A stretch of DNA of 8,369 nt from Bacteroidales bacterium (lineage in GTDB: Bacteria; Bacteroidota; Bacteroidia; Bacteroidales; UBA7960), in the NCBI GenBank assembly GCA_003451785.1, contig DMJL01000048.1, positions 1 through 8,369 of the forward strand, read 5' to 3'. The stretch's first letter is position 1. Every line of letters begins with the position of its first letter. Positions 1-6,327 of this stretch are shown one piece after another. Made by a program: the position numbers and the translations under genes. Below the pieces are notes generated by a model that saw only the letters and a program-made list of their open reading frames with translations, did no database searches and had not been told where the DNA came from.

Positions 1-5
1 TGCTC

Positions 6-680
6 ATGTGCGGGCGGTACTCCTTAAGTAAAGGTGCCAAAGAGGTGGGAAGCCTTTTTGATGTAGTTCCAGATACAGAAATTCTGGGCATGGTTTACAA
101 TGCTTCACCCACCGATACGCTTCCGGTTATCACTATGCAGGAACCTTCGCGACTGCAAGGTAAGCAATGGGGTATTAAATGTGCATGGGGCGGAGCAAAA
201 GAGCAACTCCATATAAATGCAAGGTCAGAATCGGTTTTTGAAAAAAACACATTCAAAAATCTCATAAAAACTAATAGGTGCCTCATTCCAGCTGACGGAT
301 TCTACGAATGGTCGGGCAATGGGAGAGTAAGGCAGCCTTGGCGATTTTCTCTCAAAAGTGGTGAGTTGTTTGCATTTGCTGGCTTATATTCTACAATACC
401 TAATCAAGGTAGTGGTGCAAAGGCAGAATTTTGCATTCTCACTACTCAAGCAAATAGAATAGTGGAACCTTACCACAATAGGATGCCGGTAATTATCCTA
501 AAAGAGCGAGCCAAACTGTGGTTAGAAGAATCCGACAACGATGCACTTTTACCCATGTTTACTCCTTTGGATGAAGGGCTAATGATGGTTTATAAGGTAT
601 CGCCCAAACTAAATAAAGCAGGAGTTAATTATCCAGAATTGATTAACCCTTGGCATGACCCCGAATTGACACTTTTTTAA
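6..680 (+). CDS. SRAP domain (YedK/HMCES family) abasic-site DNA-protein crosslink protein
   Basis: The 224-residue product spans the full SOS-response-associated peptidase (SRAP) fold and is close to the length of E. coli YedK. It begins MCGRYSL. Known family members lose Met1, and Cys2 then forms a thiazolidine link to abasic sites in single-stranded DNA, so this start is effectively fixed even though only five bases precede it. Other family motifs are present: YNASPT at 31-36, INARSE at 70-75, CLIPADGFYEW at 92-102 with the conserved Glu101, and PYHNRMPVI at 155-163 with His157. All expected active-site residues are therefore intact. The family role is to protect abasic sites in ssDNA during replication; the older label 'peptidase' refers to self-cleavage of Met1. 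It lies 40 bp upstream of the pseudouridine synthase on the same strand, but I see no functional link. No SOS box can be assessed because the upstream DNA is outside the window. Confidence 0.95.
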   Translation: MCGRYSLSKGAKEVGSLFDVVPDTEILGMVYNASPTDTLPVITMQEPSRLQGKQWGIKCAWGGAKEQLHINARSESVFEKNTFKNLIKTNRCLIPADGFYEWSGNGRVRQPWRFSLKSGELFAFAGLYSTIPNQGSGAKAEFCILTTQANRIVEPYHNRMPVIILKERAKLWLEESDNDALLPMFTPLDEGLMMVYKVSPKLNKAGVNYPELINPWHDPELTLF

Positions 681-691
681 GCATACTTTCG
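666..691 (+). promoter_or_regulatory. Weak candidate Bacteroidota promoter for the pseudouridine synthase gene
   Basis: TTG at 666-668 and TACTTTCG at 684-691 resemble the Bacteroidota -33 (TTG) and -7 (TAnnTTTG) elements, with one mismatch in the latter and a 15-base spacer that is slightly short. The -33 element would overlap the end of the SRAP gene. A start near 697 would leave a leader of about 25 nt before the ATG at 721. Co-transcription with the SRAP gene is the alternative. Confidence 0.3.
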
Positions 692-720
692 TTTCATTCT
701 TACATTAAAAATTCATCATC

Positions 721-2619
721 ATGAAAACTTCAGCACCCAGGTCAGGTTCGTCCCGCTTTTCGCAAAGGGATGCCAGACCAGCACGGGGCAACTCCGGAAA
801 AAAAACTAGCCGCGAGGCTCGTTCCGACAACTCAGCCAATCCCAAATCCTTTGAGCGCAGCGATGAGGCAAGGGGAGGCAGATTTTCTAAAAGCAAAGGC
901 CATAGCGGCACTTTTGCAAAAACTACAGGGCGGGATTTTGAAAAAAGGGACGGTTTTGCAGGCAAACCGTTTGATAAAGATCGCAAACCGCGTTTTTCAG
1001 GGGGCGATAAGCCTTTCGATAAATCATCGAATAGCCCATTTTCTAAAAGCTCAAGCTATCCCAAAAGAAGGGATGCATCCACCTACGAAGGCAGGGGCTC
1101 CAGCGACAAACCAAGAAGAGGTCGTTTCGACGAAAGAGATAACCGTGCAGGAGAAAATCGCACATCCGATACCCGTAGAAGCGATAGAGATTTCAAAAGG
1201 GATTCCGCTTCCTTTTCTGAAAATCCAAGAGAAAGAAGATTTGCAAAGGATGATTCATCAGCACCAAGACGCAGCAGTCGTCCATTCACAAGAGACGAAT
1301 CACCATCAGAAAGGCGAAGCAGTCGTCCATTCACAAGCGGCGAATCATCATCAGAAAGACGCAGCAGTCGCCCATTCACAAGCGGCGAATCATCATCAGA
1401 AAGACGCAGCAGTCGCCCATTCACAAGAGACGAATCATCGTCAGAAAGGCGAAGCAGTCGCCCATTCACAAGAGACGAATCATCATCAGAAAGGCGAAGC
1501 AGCCGCCCATTCACACGAGACGAATCATCGTCGGAAAGACGCAGCAGTCGCCCATTCACAAGAGACGAATCATCGTCAGAAAGGCGCAGCAGTCGCCCAT
1601 TCGCAAGAGACGAATCATCGTCAGAAAGGCGAACCAGCCGCCCATTCACACGAGACGAATCATCGTCAGAAAGACGCAGCAGTCGCCCATTCGCAAGAGA
1701 CGAATCATCATCAGAAAGGCGCAGTTCTTCGAGAGGTAGGTTTGACGATGAGCGGGGTTCGGCCCAAAGAGAAAGGCCATCATCATATCGCGAAGGCTCG
1801 GAGCGTAGATCATCCTACAGAGACCAAGACGACCGCTCGGGAAGCTACCGCACCGAACGCGCCCCAAGGGCACCGTACGGAAAGGGTAGAGCCGTGCCTT
1901 ACGATAGTAGCATAAGACTCAATAAATACATTGCCAATGCTGGAGTTTGCTCCCGCAGAGAAGCCGATGAGTTGATTGCCAATGGTGCAATTACCGTAAA
2001 TGGCGAGATAATCACGCAGATGGGGTACAAAGTGCAACCATCGGATGTAATCTTGTATGGCGACGAGCGGTTGAAAAATGAAAAGAAAGTCTATATTTTG
2101 CTCAACAAGCCCAAAGACTTCATAACCACTGCCGAAGACACCCACGATAGAAAGATTGTTACCGATTTGGTGCGCAATGCTTGCAAAGAAAGGGTTTTCC
2201 CTGTTGGCCGGCTCGATCGCAATACTACTGGTCTTCTGCTCCTAACCAACGATGGCGAACTTACCAAAAGACTTACCCATCCACGGCATGGAGTGCGCAA
2301 GATCTATCATGTGCATCTCGATAAACCCCTTACAAAAGCTGACTTAGAGCAAGTAGCCAATGGCGTAAAACTCGATGATGATGTGTTTATAAAGCCCGAT
2401 GCTATTGCTTATGTGGAGGGTGCAGAGACCAAAAAAGAGGTCGGTATCGAAATCCATTCGGGGCAAAACCGCGTAGTTCGCCGTATTTTTGAGCAATTAG
2501 GGTATCAAATTACTAAGCTCGACAGGGTAGCATTTGCAGGGCTAACCAAGAAAGATCTTCCCCGTGGCAAATGGAGATTCCTAAGCGACAAGGAGATATC
2601 TTTTCTCAAAATGCTGTAG
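721..2619 (+). CDS. rluB: RsuA/RluB-family 23S rRNA pseudouridine synthase with long Ser/Arg-rich N-terminal extension
   Basis: The 632-residue protein isomerises a uridine to pseudouridine in rRNA; the RluB assignment (23S rRNA helix 89 region in E. coli) is by family and not proven. The enzyme occupies only the last 235 residues. An S4 RNA-binding domain starts at IRLNKYIANAG (398) and includes CSRREADELI and GAITVNG. A catalytic domain follows from about 454 (KVYILLNKP), with the signature GRLDRNTTGLLLLTNDGEL at 496-514 and catalytic Asp499. GQNRVVRRIFEQLG is the conserved C-terminal segment. This part alone matches the usual RsuA/RluB length. Residues 1-397 are low complexity, rich in Ser, Arg, Lys, Gly, Asp and Glu, and predicted disordered by composition. 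They contain ten 15-residue repeats (185-334). No ATG lies next to the S4 domain, and the extension stays in frame without a stop, so the ATG at 721 is preferred. An internal GTG near codon 391 is a remote alternative. Low-complexity N-termini on this enzyme are familiar in Bacteroidota. Confidence 0.93.
   Translation: MKTSAPRSGSSRFSQRDARPARGNSGKKTSREARSDNSANPKSFERSDEARGGRFSKSKGHSGTFAKTTGRDFEKRDGFAGKPFDKDRKPRFSGGDKPFDKSSNSPFSKSSSYPKRRDASTYEGRGSSDKPRRGRFDERDNRAGENRTSDTRRSDRDFKRDSASFSENPRERRFAKDDSSAPRRSSRPFTRDESPSERRSSRPFTSGESSSERRSSRPFTSGESSSERRSSRPFTRDESSSERRSSRPFTRDESSSERRSSRPFTRDESSSERRSSRPFTRDESSSERRSSRPFARDESSSERRTSRPFTRDESSSERRSSRPFARDESSSERRSSSRGRFDDERGSAQRERPSSYREGSERRSSYRDQDDRSGSYRTERAPRAPYGKGRAVPYDSSIRLNKYIANAGVCSRREADELIANGAITVNGEIITQMGYKVQPSDVILYGDERLKNEKKVYILLNKPKDFITTAEDTHDRKIVTDLVRNACKERVFPVGRLDRNTTGLLLLTNDGELTKRLTHPRHGVRKIYHVHLDKPLTKADLEQVANGVKLDDDVFIKPDAIAYVEGAETKKEVGIEIHSGQNRVVRRIFEQLGYQITKLDRVAFAGLTKKDLPRGKWRFLSDKEISFLKML
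1273..1722 (+). repeat. Ten tandem 45-bp coding repeats (15-residue SSRPFTRDESSSERR unit)
   Basis: Ten head-to-tail units, each exactly 45 bp, encode residues 185-334 of the pseudouridine synthase. The consensus is SSRPFTRDESSSERR. Protein variants are Pro in unit 1 (ESPSERR), Ser-Gly for Arg-Asp in units 2 and 3, Ala for Thr in units 8 and 10, and a leading Thr in unit 9. Units 2 and 3 differ at one base. Units 5-6-7 (1453-1587) and 8-9-10 (1588-1722) share a three-unit pattern of silent variants and differ at only six of 135 positions, indicating a larger duplication on top of the basic one. All units keep the frame, so copy-number change would alter length without breaking the gene. Confidence 0.97.
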
Positions 2620-3183
2620 CAGCGCAAGTTGTTTTTAAGGGTAATGGCAAATTGCGTGATCCAATAGGATTTATACAATTTGGTGCGTAATCAGAAAAGC
2701 AGCAATGTTGGAATATTACAATGGTCTTTTGAGGTCATAAAGTAATTCCACTGTTTTGTTGGGATCCAGAAATATTTGATTTTTAAGAAATCATTGATAG
2801 CGGTTAACCATCATTTCTCTTTTCTGATTAGCACCAAAATTTCCAATAGGCTTTTTTAGGAGCCAATCCAATCTTTTGCAATAGTCGCATATAGTGCAAT
2901 TTTGTATTTTGGTTGCAATCTTAATGAAAGGCAGTGTAGGAAAGTTATGTAGCACATTAGCAACATTGTTTGGAAATCGCTGCGAGGTTGGTTAAACCTT
3001 GAAAATAGGAAATGACCACAAGTTTTTTGAAATTTCAAATCCATTCTCGCTGGTGGTTTATGGGTAGTTTTCATGGAAGAATATTGTCCCGAATCGCTGA
3101 TTTTTTCATCATTAGACCATGTGAAAATCAATCAGTAGCAGTTTTATGGTAAGAATTCTATTAAAAACCTATAAGGCAATCCT
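2620..3183. other. 564-bp intergenic gap without a convincing gene
   Basis: This stretch lies between the pseudouridine synthase and ispE. The longest open frame is on the minus strand (2856-3131, 91 codons); its product is rich in Cys, Met and aromatic residues, has no motif I recognise, and probably is not a gene. Another minus-strand frame (2635-3057) reads like protein in stretches, for example LLYDLKRPL and ICDYCKRLDWLLKKPIGNFG, but is cut by four internal stops, no fewer than chance would give. The gap also carries a long imperfect inverted repeat (2677-2839). I found no clear TAnnTTTG promoter for ispE here. A decayed gene, an interspersed repeat or an unrecognised RNA are all possible. 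Confidence 0.5.
2677..2839. repeat. Long imperfect inverted repeat, arms about 20 bp, about 120-bp interior
   Basis: The left arm at 2680-2699 (TTGGTGCGTAATCAGAAAAG) is the reverse complement of the right arm at 2819-2837 (CTTTTCTGATTAGCACCAA) apart from one extra base, and AATT matches extend the arms to about 2677 and 2839. The interior is about 120 bp and has no obvious coding content. The octamer CCAATAGG occurs on both sides (2661-2668 and 2843-2850), but at unequal distance from the arms, so it is not a clean target-site duplication. A small non-autonomous element or a structured transcript would both fit. Confidence 0.6.
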
Positions 3184-4002
3184 ATGATTTCATTTCCCAA
3201 CGCAAAGATCAATCTGGGTTTAAATATACTTCGCCGTCGCACCGATGGATATCACGATATTGAATCGGTACTTTGGCCTATAAAAATGGCCGATGTGCTC
3301 GAAGTGATACCTGCCCCCGACGGAATCTTCCGTATAAATGTTACTGGTTTGCAACCGCCAAGCGATGGCAAGCCCAACCTTTGTCAGAGGGCGTGGGAAC
3401 TTATGCGCCAATATGCAGATGTAAGCCCCGTGCATATTCATTTGCATAAGGTGGTTCCTGCTGGTGCCGGTTTGGGTGGAGGTAGTTCCGATGCCGCATT
3501 TACCCTAAAAATACTCAACGAAATATTTTCGTGCAATCTTTCCAACGAGTTGTTGAAACGACTTGCTGCAAATCTGGGCAGCGATTGCCCGTTTTTTATT
3601 GATAACAAGCCAGCGTTGGCCACTGGCAGGGGAGAGGTTCTTACGCCTTTTTCCCTGAATTTAAGCGGCTACGCATTGGTGATTGTTATTCCACAAGTGC
3701 ATGTCAACACTACCAACGCATACAGTAGCATCTCGTCCCGAGTGCCTGATTGCCCGTTGAGCCAAATGTTGCAAAACCCCATCGAAGAATGGAAAAATAC
3801 AATAAGCAATAGATTCGAAGAATCTGTATTTGTGCAGCATCCTCTGCTTGCACAAATCAAAGACCAAATGTATCATTTCGGTGCTGTTTATGCCGCCATG
3901 AGTGGAAGCGGTTCAGCTATTTATGGTATATTCTCCAAGATTGAAGCTGAGATTATCAAGGCCGCCTTCCCTAATTGCGTTGTTTGGCACGAACAGCTCT
4001 GA
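3184..4002 (+). CDS. ispE: 4-diphosphocytidyl-2-C-methyl-D-erythritol kinase (IspE)
   Basis: This 272-residue GHMP-superfamily kinase phosphorylates the 2-hydroxyl of CDP-methylerythritol with ATP, the fourth step of the cytoplasmic MEP (non-mevalonate) pathway to IPP and DMAPP. The N-terminal NAKINLGL carries the conserved catalytic Lys8 and is followed by RRTDGYHDIESV, typical of IspE. The ATP-binding glycine loop PAGAGLGGGSSDAA is at 92-105. LGSDCPFF at 131-138 supplies the catalytic Asp134, and the third GHMP motif AMSGSGSAIYGIF is at 238-250. Length and motif order match the family, with nothing missing. The ATG at 3184 puts the first motif at the usual distance from the N-terminus. It stands alone, with 564 bp before it and about 500 bp after it, so it is probably transcribed as a single gene. 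It implies that this organism makes isoprenoids through the MEP route. Confidence 0.97.
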   Translation: MISFPNAKINLGLNILRRRTDGYHDIESVLWPIKMADVLEVIPAPDGIFRINVTGLQPPSDGKPNLCQRAWELMRQYADVSPVHIHLHKVVPAGAGLGGGSSDAAFTLKILNEIFSCNLSNELLKRLAANLGSDCPFFIDNKPALATGRGEVLTPFSLNLSGYALVIVIPQVHVNTTNAYSSISSRVPDCPLSQMLQNPIEEWKNTISNRFEESVFVQHPLLAQIKDQMYHFGAVYAAMSGSGSAIYGIFSKIEAEIIKAAFPNCVVWHEQL

Positions 4003-4426
4003 TACCATACAGGTCAAAAGATTCTAACACTTCATAATATCGCAACTGCAGCTTAAAGGCCCTCAATCCTGTGCGCATGTGCTTTTTTTTTGCTTGCTAA
4101 ATGAAGGAAATGTATTGGAAGTGTTGCATTTTGAAGCTTCTTTGAAAGTGAACATTTTCCACCCTGGAGCTAAAGCATTTGCAAACTAACATCCATGCGC
4201 ACCAAATTTCTGGGGTTTTGTTTTTTTACCACAAAGCGTTTTAATTTCTTTGAGAATTTGTTGCATACAAATACACTCGCTTTCCAATAAATCCTTCGTG
4301 CAATTATTTGTTTTATGCAAATTTTTATCTTTGCCGTCATTAGCATCAAAAAATCCTATAATAATATAGCGACTAACTTCGGTTCTCAAATTGCTTTTTT
4401 GAAATCAAAACATATAAGAAAAAATT
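4003..4426. other. Intergenic region between ispE and the transporter gene
   Basis: No credible gene is seen. A 67-codon minus-strand frame (4186-4389) has no recognisable motif and overlaps the promoter region of the next gene. A run of nine T (4083-4091) follows GC-rich sequence and could end the ispE transcript, but the hairpin in front of it (GCG/TGC stem) is too short to call a terminator. The right part holds a good promoter (4307-4333) and the first part of the transporter leader. Confidence 0.5.
4307..4333 (+). promoter_or_regulatory. Bacteroidota-type promoter for the AbgT-family transporter
   Basis: TATCTTTG at 4326-4333 is an exact match to the TAnnTTTG -7 element known from Bacteroides and Flavobacterium, and TTTG at 4307-4310 can serve as the -33 element with a 15-base spacer, somewhat short. 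Transcription would start near 4340, giving a leader of roughly 160 nt to the ATG at 4502. The -7 match is strong; the -33 pairing is less certain. Confidence 0.65.
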
Positions 4427-4501
4427 GTGGGTAGCCATAAGCACCTGCACGGTAAAGATTCATACAACATCAAAATACATGAAACTACAAAATCAACTAT
4501 T

Positions 4502-6049
4502 ATGAATGAAATATTGTTAAAAATCAAGCAATTCTCATCTAAAGCCTTCTCTAAATTTCTCGATATTGTAGAGTTGGTTGGCAATAAATTGCCCCATCCT
4601 GCTACATTGTTTTTTCTACTGGCAGTGCTGGTAATGGTAATGTCGGCTATTGCCTATTTCTTGGGTGTTCAGGCAAATCATCCAGTAGATGGAAGCCTAA
4701 TCACGGTTCGAAACCTTATTAGCGCAGATGGATTTCGATGGATTTATACGAATATTCTCAACAACTTTCTTCAATTTCCACCTTTGGGATTTGTACTTGT
4801 GGTAATGATTGGTATTGGAGTTGCCGAAGGTTCGGGGCTTATTACGGTTTTGATTAGGGCATTGGTATTAAACTCACCCCCCCGATTGGTAACTACGGCA
4901 GTTCTTACAGCCGGTATAGTATCTACTTTGGCTATCGAAGCCGGATATGTGGTTTTGATACCCTTATCGGCAATGATATTTCATGCTTTGGGTCGCCATC
5001 CCATGGCGGGTTTGGCTGCAGCATTTTGCGGAGTCAGTGGTGGATTTTCGGCTACCTTTTTCATCAGTTCTACGGATACCATCTTGTCCGGTATCAGCCA
5101 ATCAGCAGCGCAAATGCTTATCCCAGGCATGTTGATATCGCCGGCTGTGAATTTCTATTTTATGTTTATTTCGAGTTTCGTTGTCATAGCTGTGGGTGTT
5201 TGGGTTACCGAAAAGATTGTTGAGCCACGGCTCGGAAAATATACCGGCAATGCAGAAAGGTTGCCCATTGAGCAGCTTACCCCCATCGAAAAAAAAGGAT
5301 TGAGATGGGCTGGATACGGACTGCTTGTAACAATTGCTTTATTAGCTCTTACCATTGTGCCTGAGTGGGGTATCTTTCGCAATCCCGAAACCGGTGATGT
5401 TTTGCAATCTCCCTTCTTCGGTGGTATTATAATAGGAATCCTGCTAATGTTTTTTGTACCGGGGTTGTTGTATGGTGCCATTGTAGGAACTATCAAAAAC
5501 GATAAGCAACTGATAAAGCACATGACGCAGACCATGGCCGGCATGGCCGGTTATATTGTATTGGTGTTTTTTGCAGCGCAGTTTGTTTATTTCTTCAATT
5601 ACAGCAATCTGGGGATTATTTTTGCAATCAAGGGTGCTTATGGTCTGCAAACTATAGGTTTTACAGGATTGGGGCTTATTGTCGCTTTCGTTTTGCTTTC
5701 TGGTTTTACCAATTTGTTTATGGGCAGTGCTTCTGCAAAGTGGGCTATTATGGCTCCTGTGTTTATACCAATGTTTATGCTAATAGACCCTGCTTATCAT
5801 CCGGCTCTAACTCAGGCAGCTTTTAGAGTGGGCGATTCCGTTACCAACCTGATTACCCCAATGATGAGCTATTTTGCGCTTATTGTAACATTTGCACAGC
5901 GATACGACGAAAAATATGGCATTGGGACTATTATTAGCACCATGATACCTTACTCGATAATGCTTCTCATCTTTTGGACATTGCTTCTAATAGTGTGGAT
6001 TTGGCTGGGAATTCCATTAGGACCCGGAGGCCCAATCTTTATGCAGTAA
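4502..6049 (+). CDS. AbgT-family transporter (p-aminobenzoyl-glutamate/antimetabolite transporter family)
   Basis: This is a 515-residue polytopic inner-membrane protein, within the usual AbgT range. It opens with LDIVELVGNKLPHPATLFFLLA, a family hallmark, followed by about nine hydrophobic segments and re-entrant-like stretches. Residues reported as important in the Neisseria MtrF structure have counterparts, numbered from 4502: Asp192 in SSTDTILSG, Ser411 and Trp414 in GSASAKWA, Pro434, Arg442 and Asp445 in FRVGDS, and Pro453 in TPMM. It therefore looks functional. E. coli AbgT imports p-aminobenzoyl-glutamate, while MtrF and YdaH export sulfonamide-type antimetabolites and p-aminobenzoate; the direction and substrate here cannot be read from sequence. 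The frame is open back to a GTG at 4427, but those 25 extra residues are polar and unlike the family, and the ATG at 4502 gives MNEILLKIKQ just before the conserved start, so 4502 is chosen. No peptidase (abgA/abgB) or folate gene is adjacent. A promoter and a long leader precede it and a strong hairpin follows. Confidence 0.93.
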   Translation: MNEILLKIKQFSSKAFSKFLDIVELVGNKLPHPATLFFLLAVLVMVMSAIAYFLGVQANHPVDGSLITVRNLISADGFRWIYTNILNNFLQFPPLGFVLVVMIGIGVAEGSGLITVLIRALVLNSPPRLVTTAVLTAGIVSTLAIEAGYVVLIPLSAMIFHALGRHPMAGLAAAFCGVSGGFSATFFISSTDTILSGISQSAAQMLIPGMLISPAVNFYFMFISSFVVIAVGVWVTEKIVEPRLGKYTGNAERLPIEQLTPIEKKGLRWAGYGLLVTIALLALTIVPEWGIFRNPETGDVLQSPFFGGIIIGILLMFFVPGLLYGAIVGTIKNDKQLIKHMTQTMAGMAGYIVLVFFAAQFVYFFNYSNLGIIFAIKGAYGLQTIGFTGLGLIVAFVLLSGFTNLFMGSASAKWAIMAPVFIPMFMLIDPAYHPALTQAAFRVGDSVTNLITPMMSYFALIVTFAQRYDEKYGIGTIISTMIPYSIMLLIFWTLLLIVWIWLGIPLGPGGPIFMQ

Positions 6050-6067
6050 AAATAAATTAACATGATT

Positions 6068-6100
6068 ACAAGCCGCCGATTGCAATTTTCGGCGGCTTGT
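6068..6100 (+). terminator. Strong hairpin downstream of the transporter gene
   Basis: ACAAGCCGCCGA (6068-6079) and TCGGCGGCTTGT (6089-6100) form a perfect 12-bp stem with a 9-base loop, starting 18 bases after the stop codon. It has no immediate U-run, since GCAATTATAT follows, and T8 only comes at 6129-6136. It may therefore terminate weakly, stabilise the 3' end of the mRNA, or act with other factors. The position and perfect pairing make an end-of-transcript role likely. Confidence 0.75.
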
Positions 6101-6178
6101 GCAATTATATGAGCTACTGAACAAAATATTTTTTTTGATGCTCCGCCAATATTATTTTTGGTATGCAAGCCCCATTCG

Positions 6179-6205
6179 TTTGATGAATGATAAGGGGTAC
6201 ATTTG
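6179..6205 (+). promoter_or_regulatory. Candidate Bacteroidota promoter for the histidine kinase
   Basis: TACATTTG at 6198-6205 matches the TAnnTTTG -7 element, and TTTG at 6179-6182 lies 15 bases upstream as a possible -33 element, the same spacing as at the transporter promoter. Transcription from about 6212 would give a leader of about 115 nt, which contains the hairpin at 6276-6306. Confidence 0.5.
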
Positions 6206-6275
6206 TAAGACCAAAATAATTTATGGGCTATTCCCAAAAATATTTGCTTGCAAAATTCCGTTTGTAAGAAGTAGA

Positions 6276-6306
6276 ACTTAGGGCGTGGGTTCTAAGTCGG
6301 TTTTTT
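6276..6306 (+). terminator. Terminator-like hairpin in the leader of the histidine kinase gene
   Basis: ACTTAG (6276-6281) pairs with CTAAGT (6292-6297), extendable by G.U pairs, and is followed by CGG and six T (6301-6306), the layout of a small intrinsic terminator. An overlapping alternative stem, AGAAC (6273-6277) with GTTCT (6289-6293), excludes the first. It sits only 21 bases before the kinase ATG and downstream of the candidate promoter, so it could act as an attenuator or could simply end upstream transcription. The stem is short, so confidence is limited. Confidence 0.4.
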
Positions 6307-6327
6307 ATACTAAATATCAATGGCAGT

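Noticed and set aside
1083..1649. A 188-codon minus-strand frame across the repeat array (VNGRLLRLSDDDSSL repeats)
   Set aside because: Same repeat effect on the opposite strand; no start context, no recognisable domain, and fully inside a supported gene.
1273..1722. Regularly spaced repeats considered as a CRISPR array
   Set aside because: The units are directly abutting with no unique spacers, are in frame with the gene, and vary mainly at silent positions.
770..1915. A 381-codon open frame on the plus strand overlapping the pseudouridine synthase
   Set aside because: It is a frame shadow. A 45-bp repeat is a multiple of three, so any frame without a stop in one unit stays open through all ten. 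The product (AVAHSQETNHHQKGE repeats) is featureless and the real frame carries conserved domains.
2624..2660. Possible hairpin CGCAA/TTGCG after the pseudouridine synthase stop
   Set aside because: Only five clean pairs, a large loop and no T-run, so it is not supported as a terminator.
2924..2995. Short plus-strand frame MKGSVGKLCSTLATLFGNRC... of 23 codons
   Set aside because: Too short and without start context or a recognised family; a database search of the gap would cover it.
2856..3131. 91-codon minus-strand frame in the gap before ispE
   Set aside because: No recognisable motif, Cys/Met/aromatic-rich composition, no promoter seen; kept only as part of the gap description.
4186..4389. 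67-codon minus-strand frame upstream of the transporter
   Set aside because: Overlaps the transporter promoter on the opposite strand and shows no family motif.
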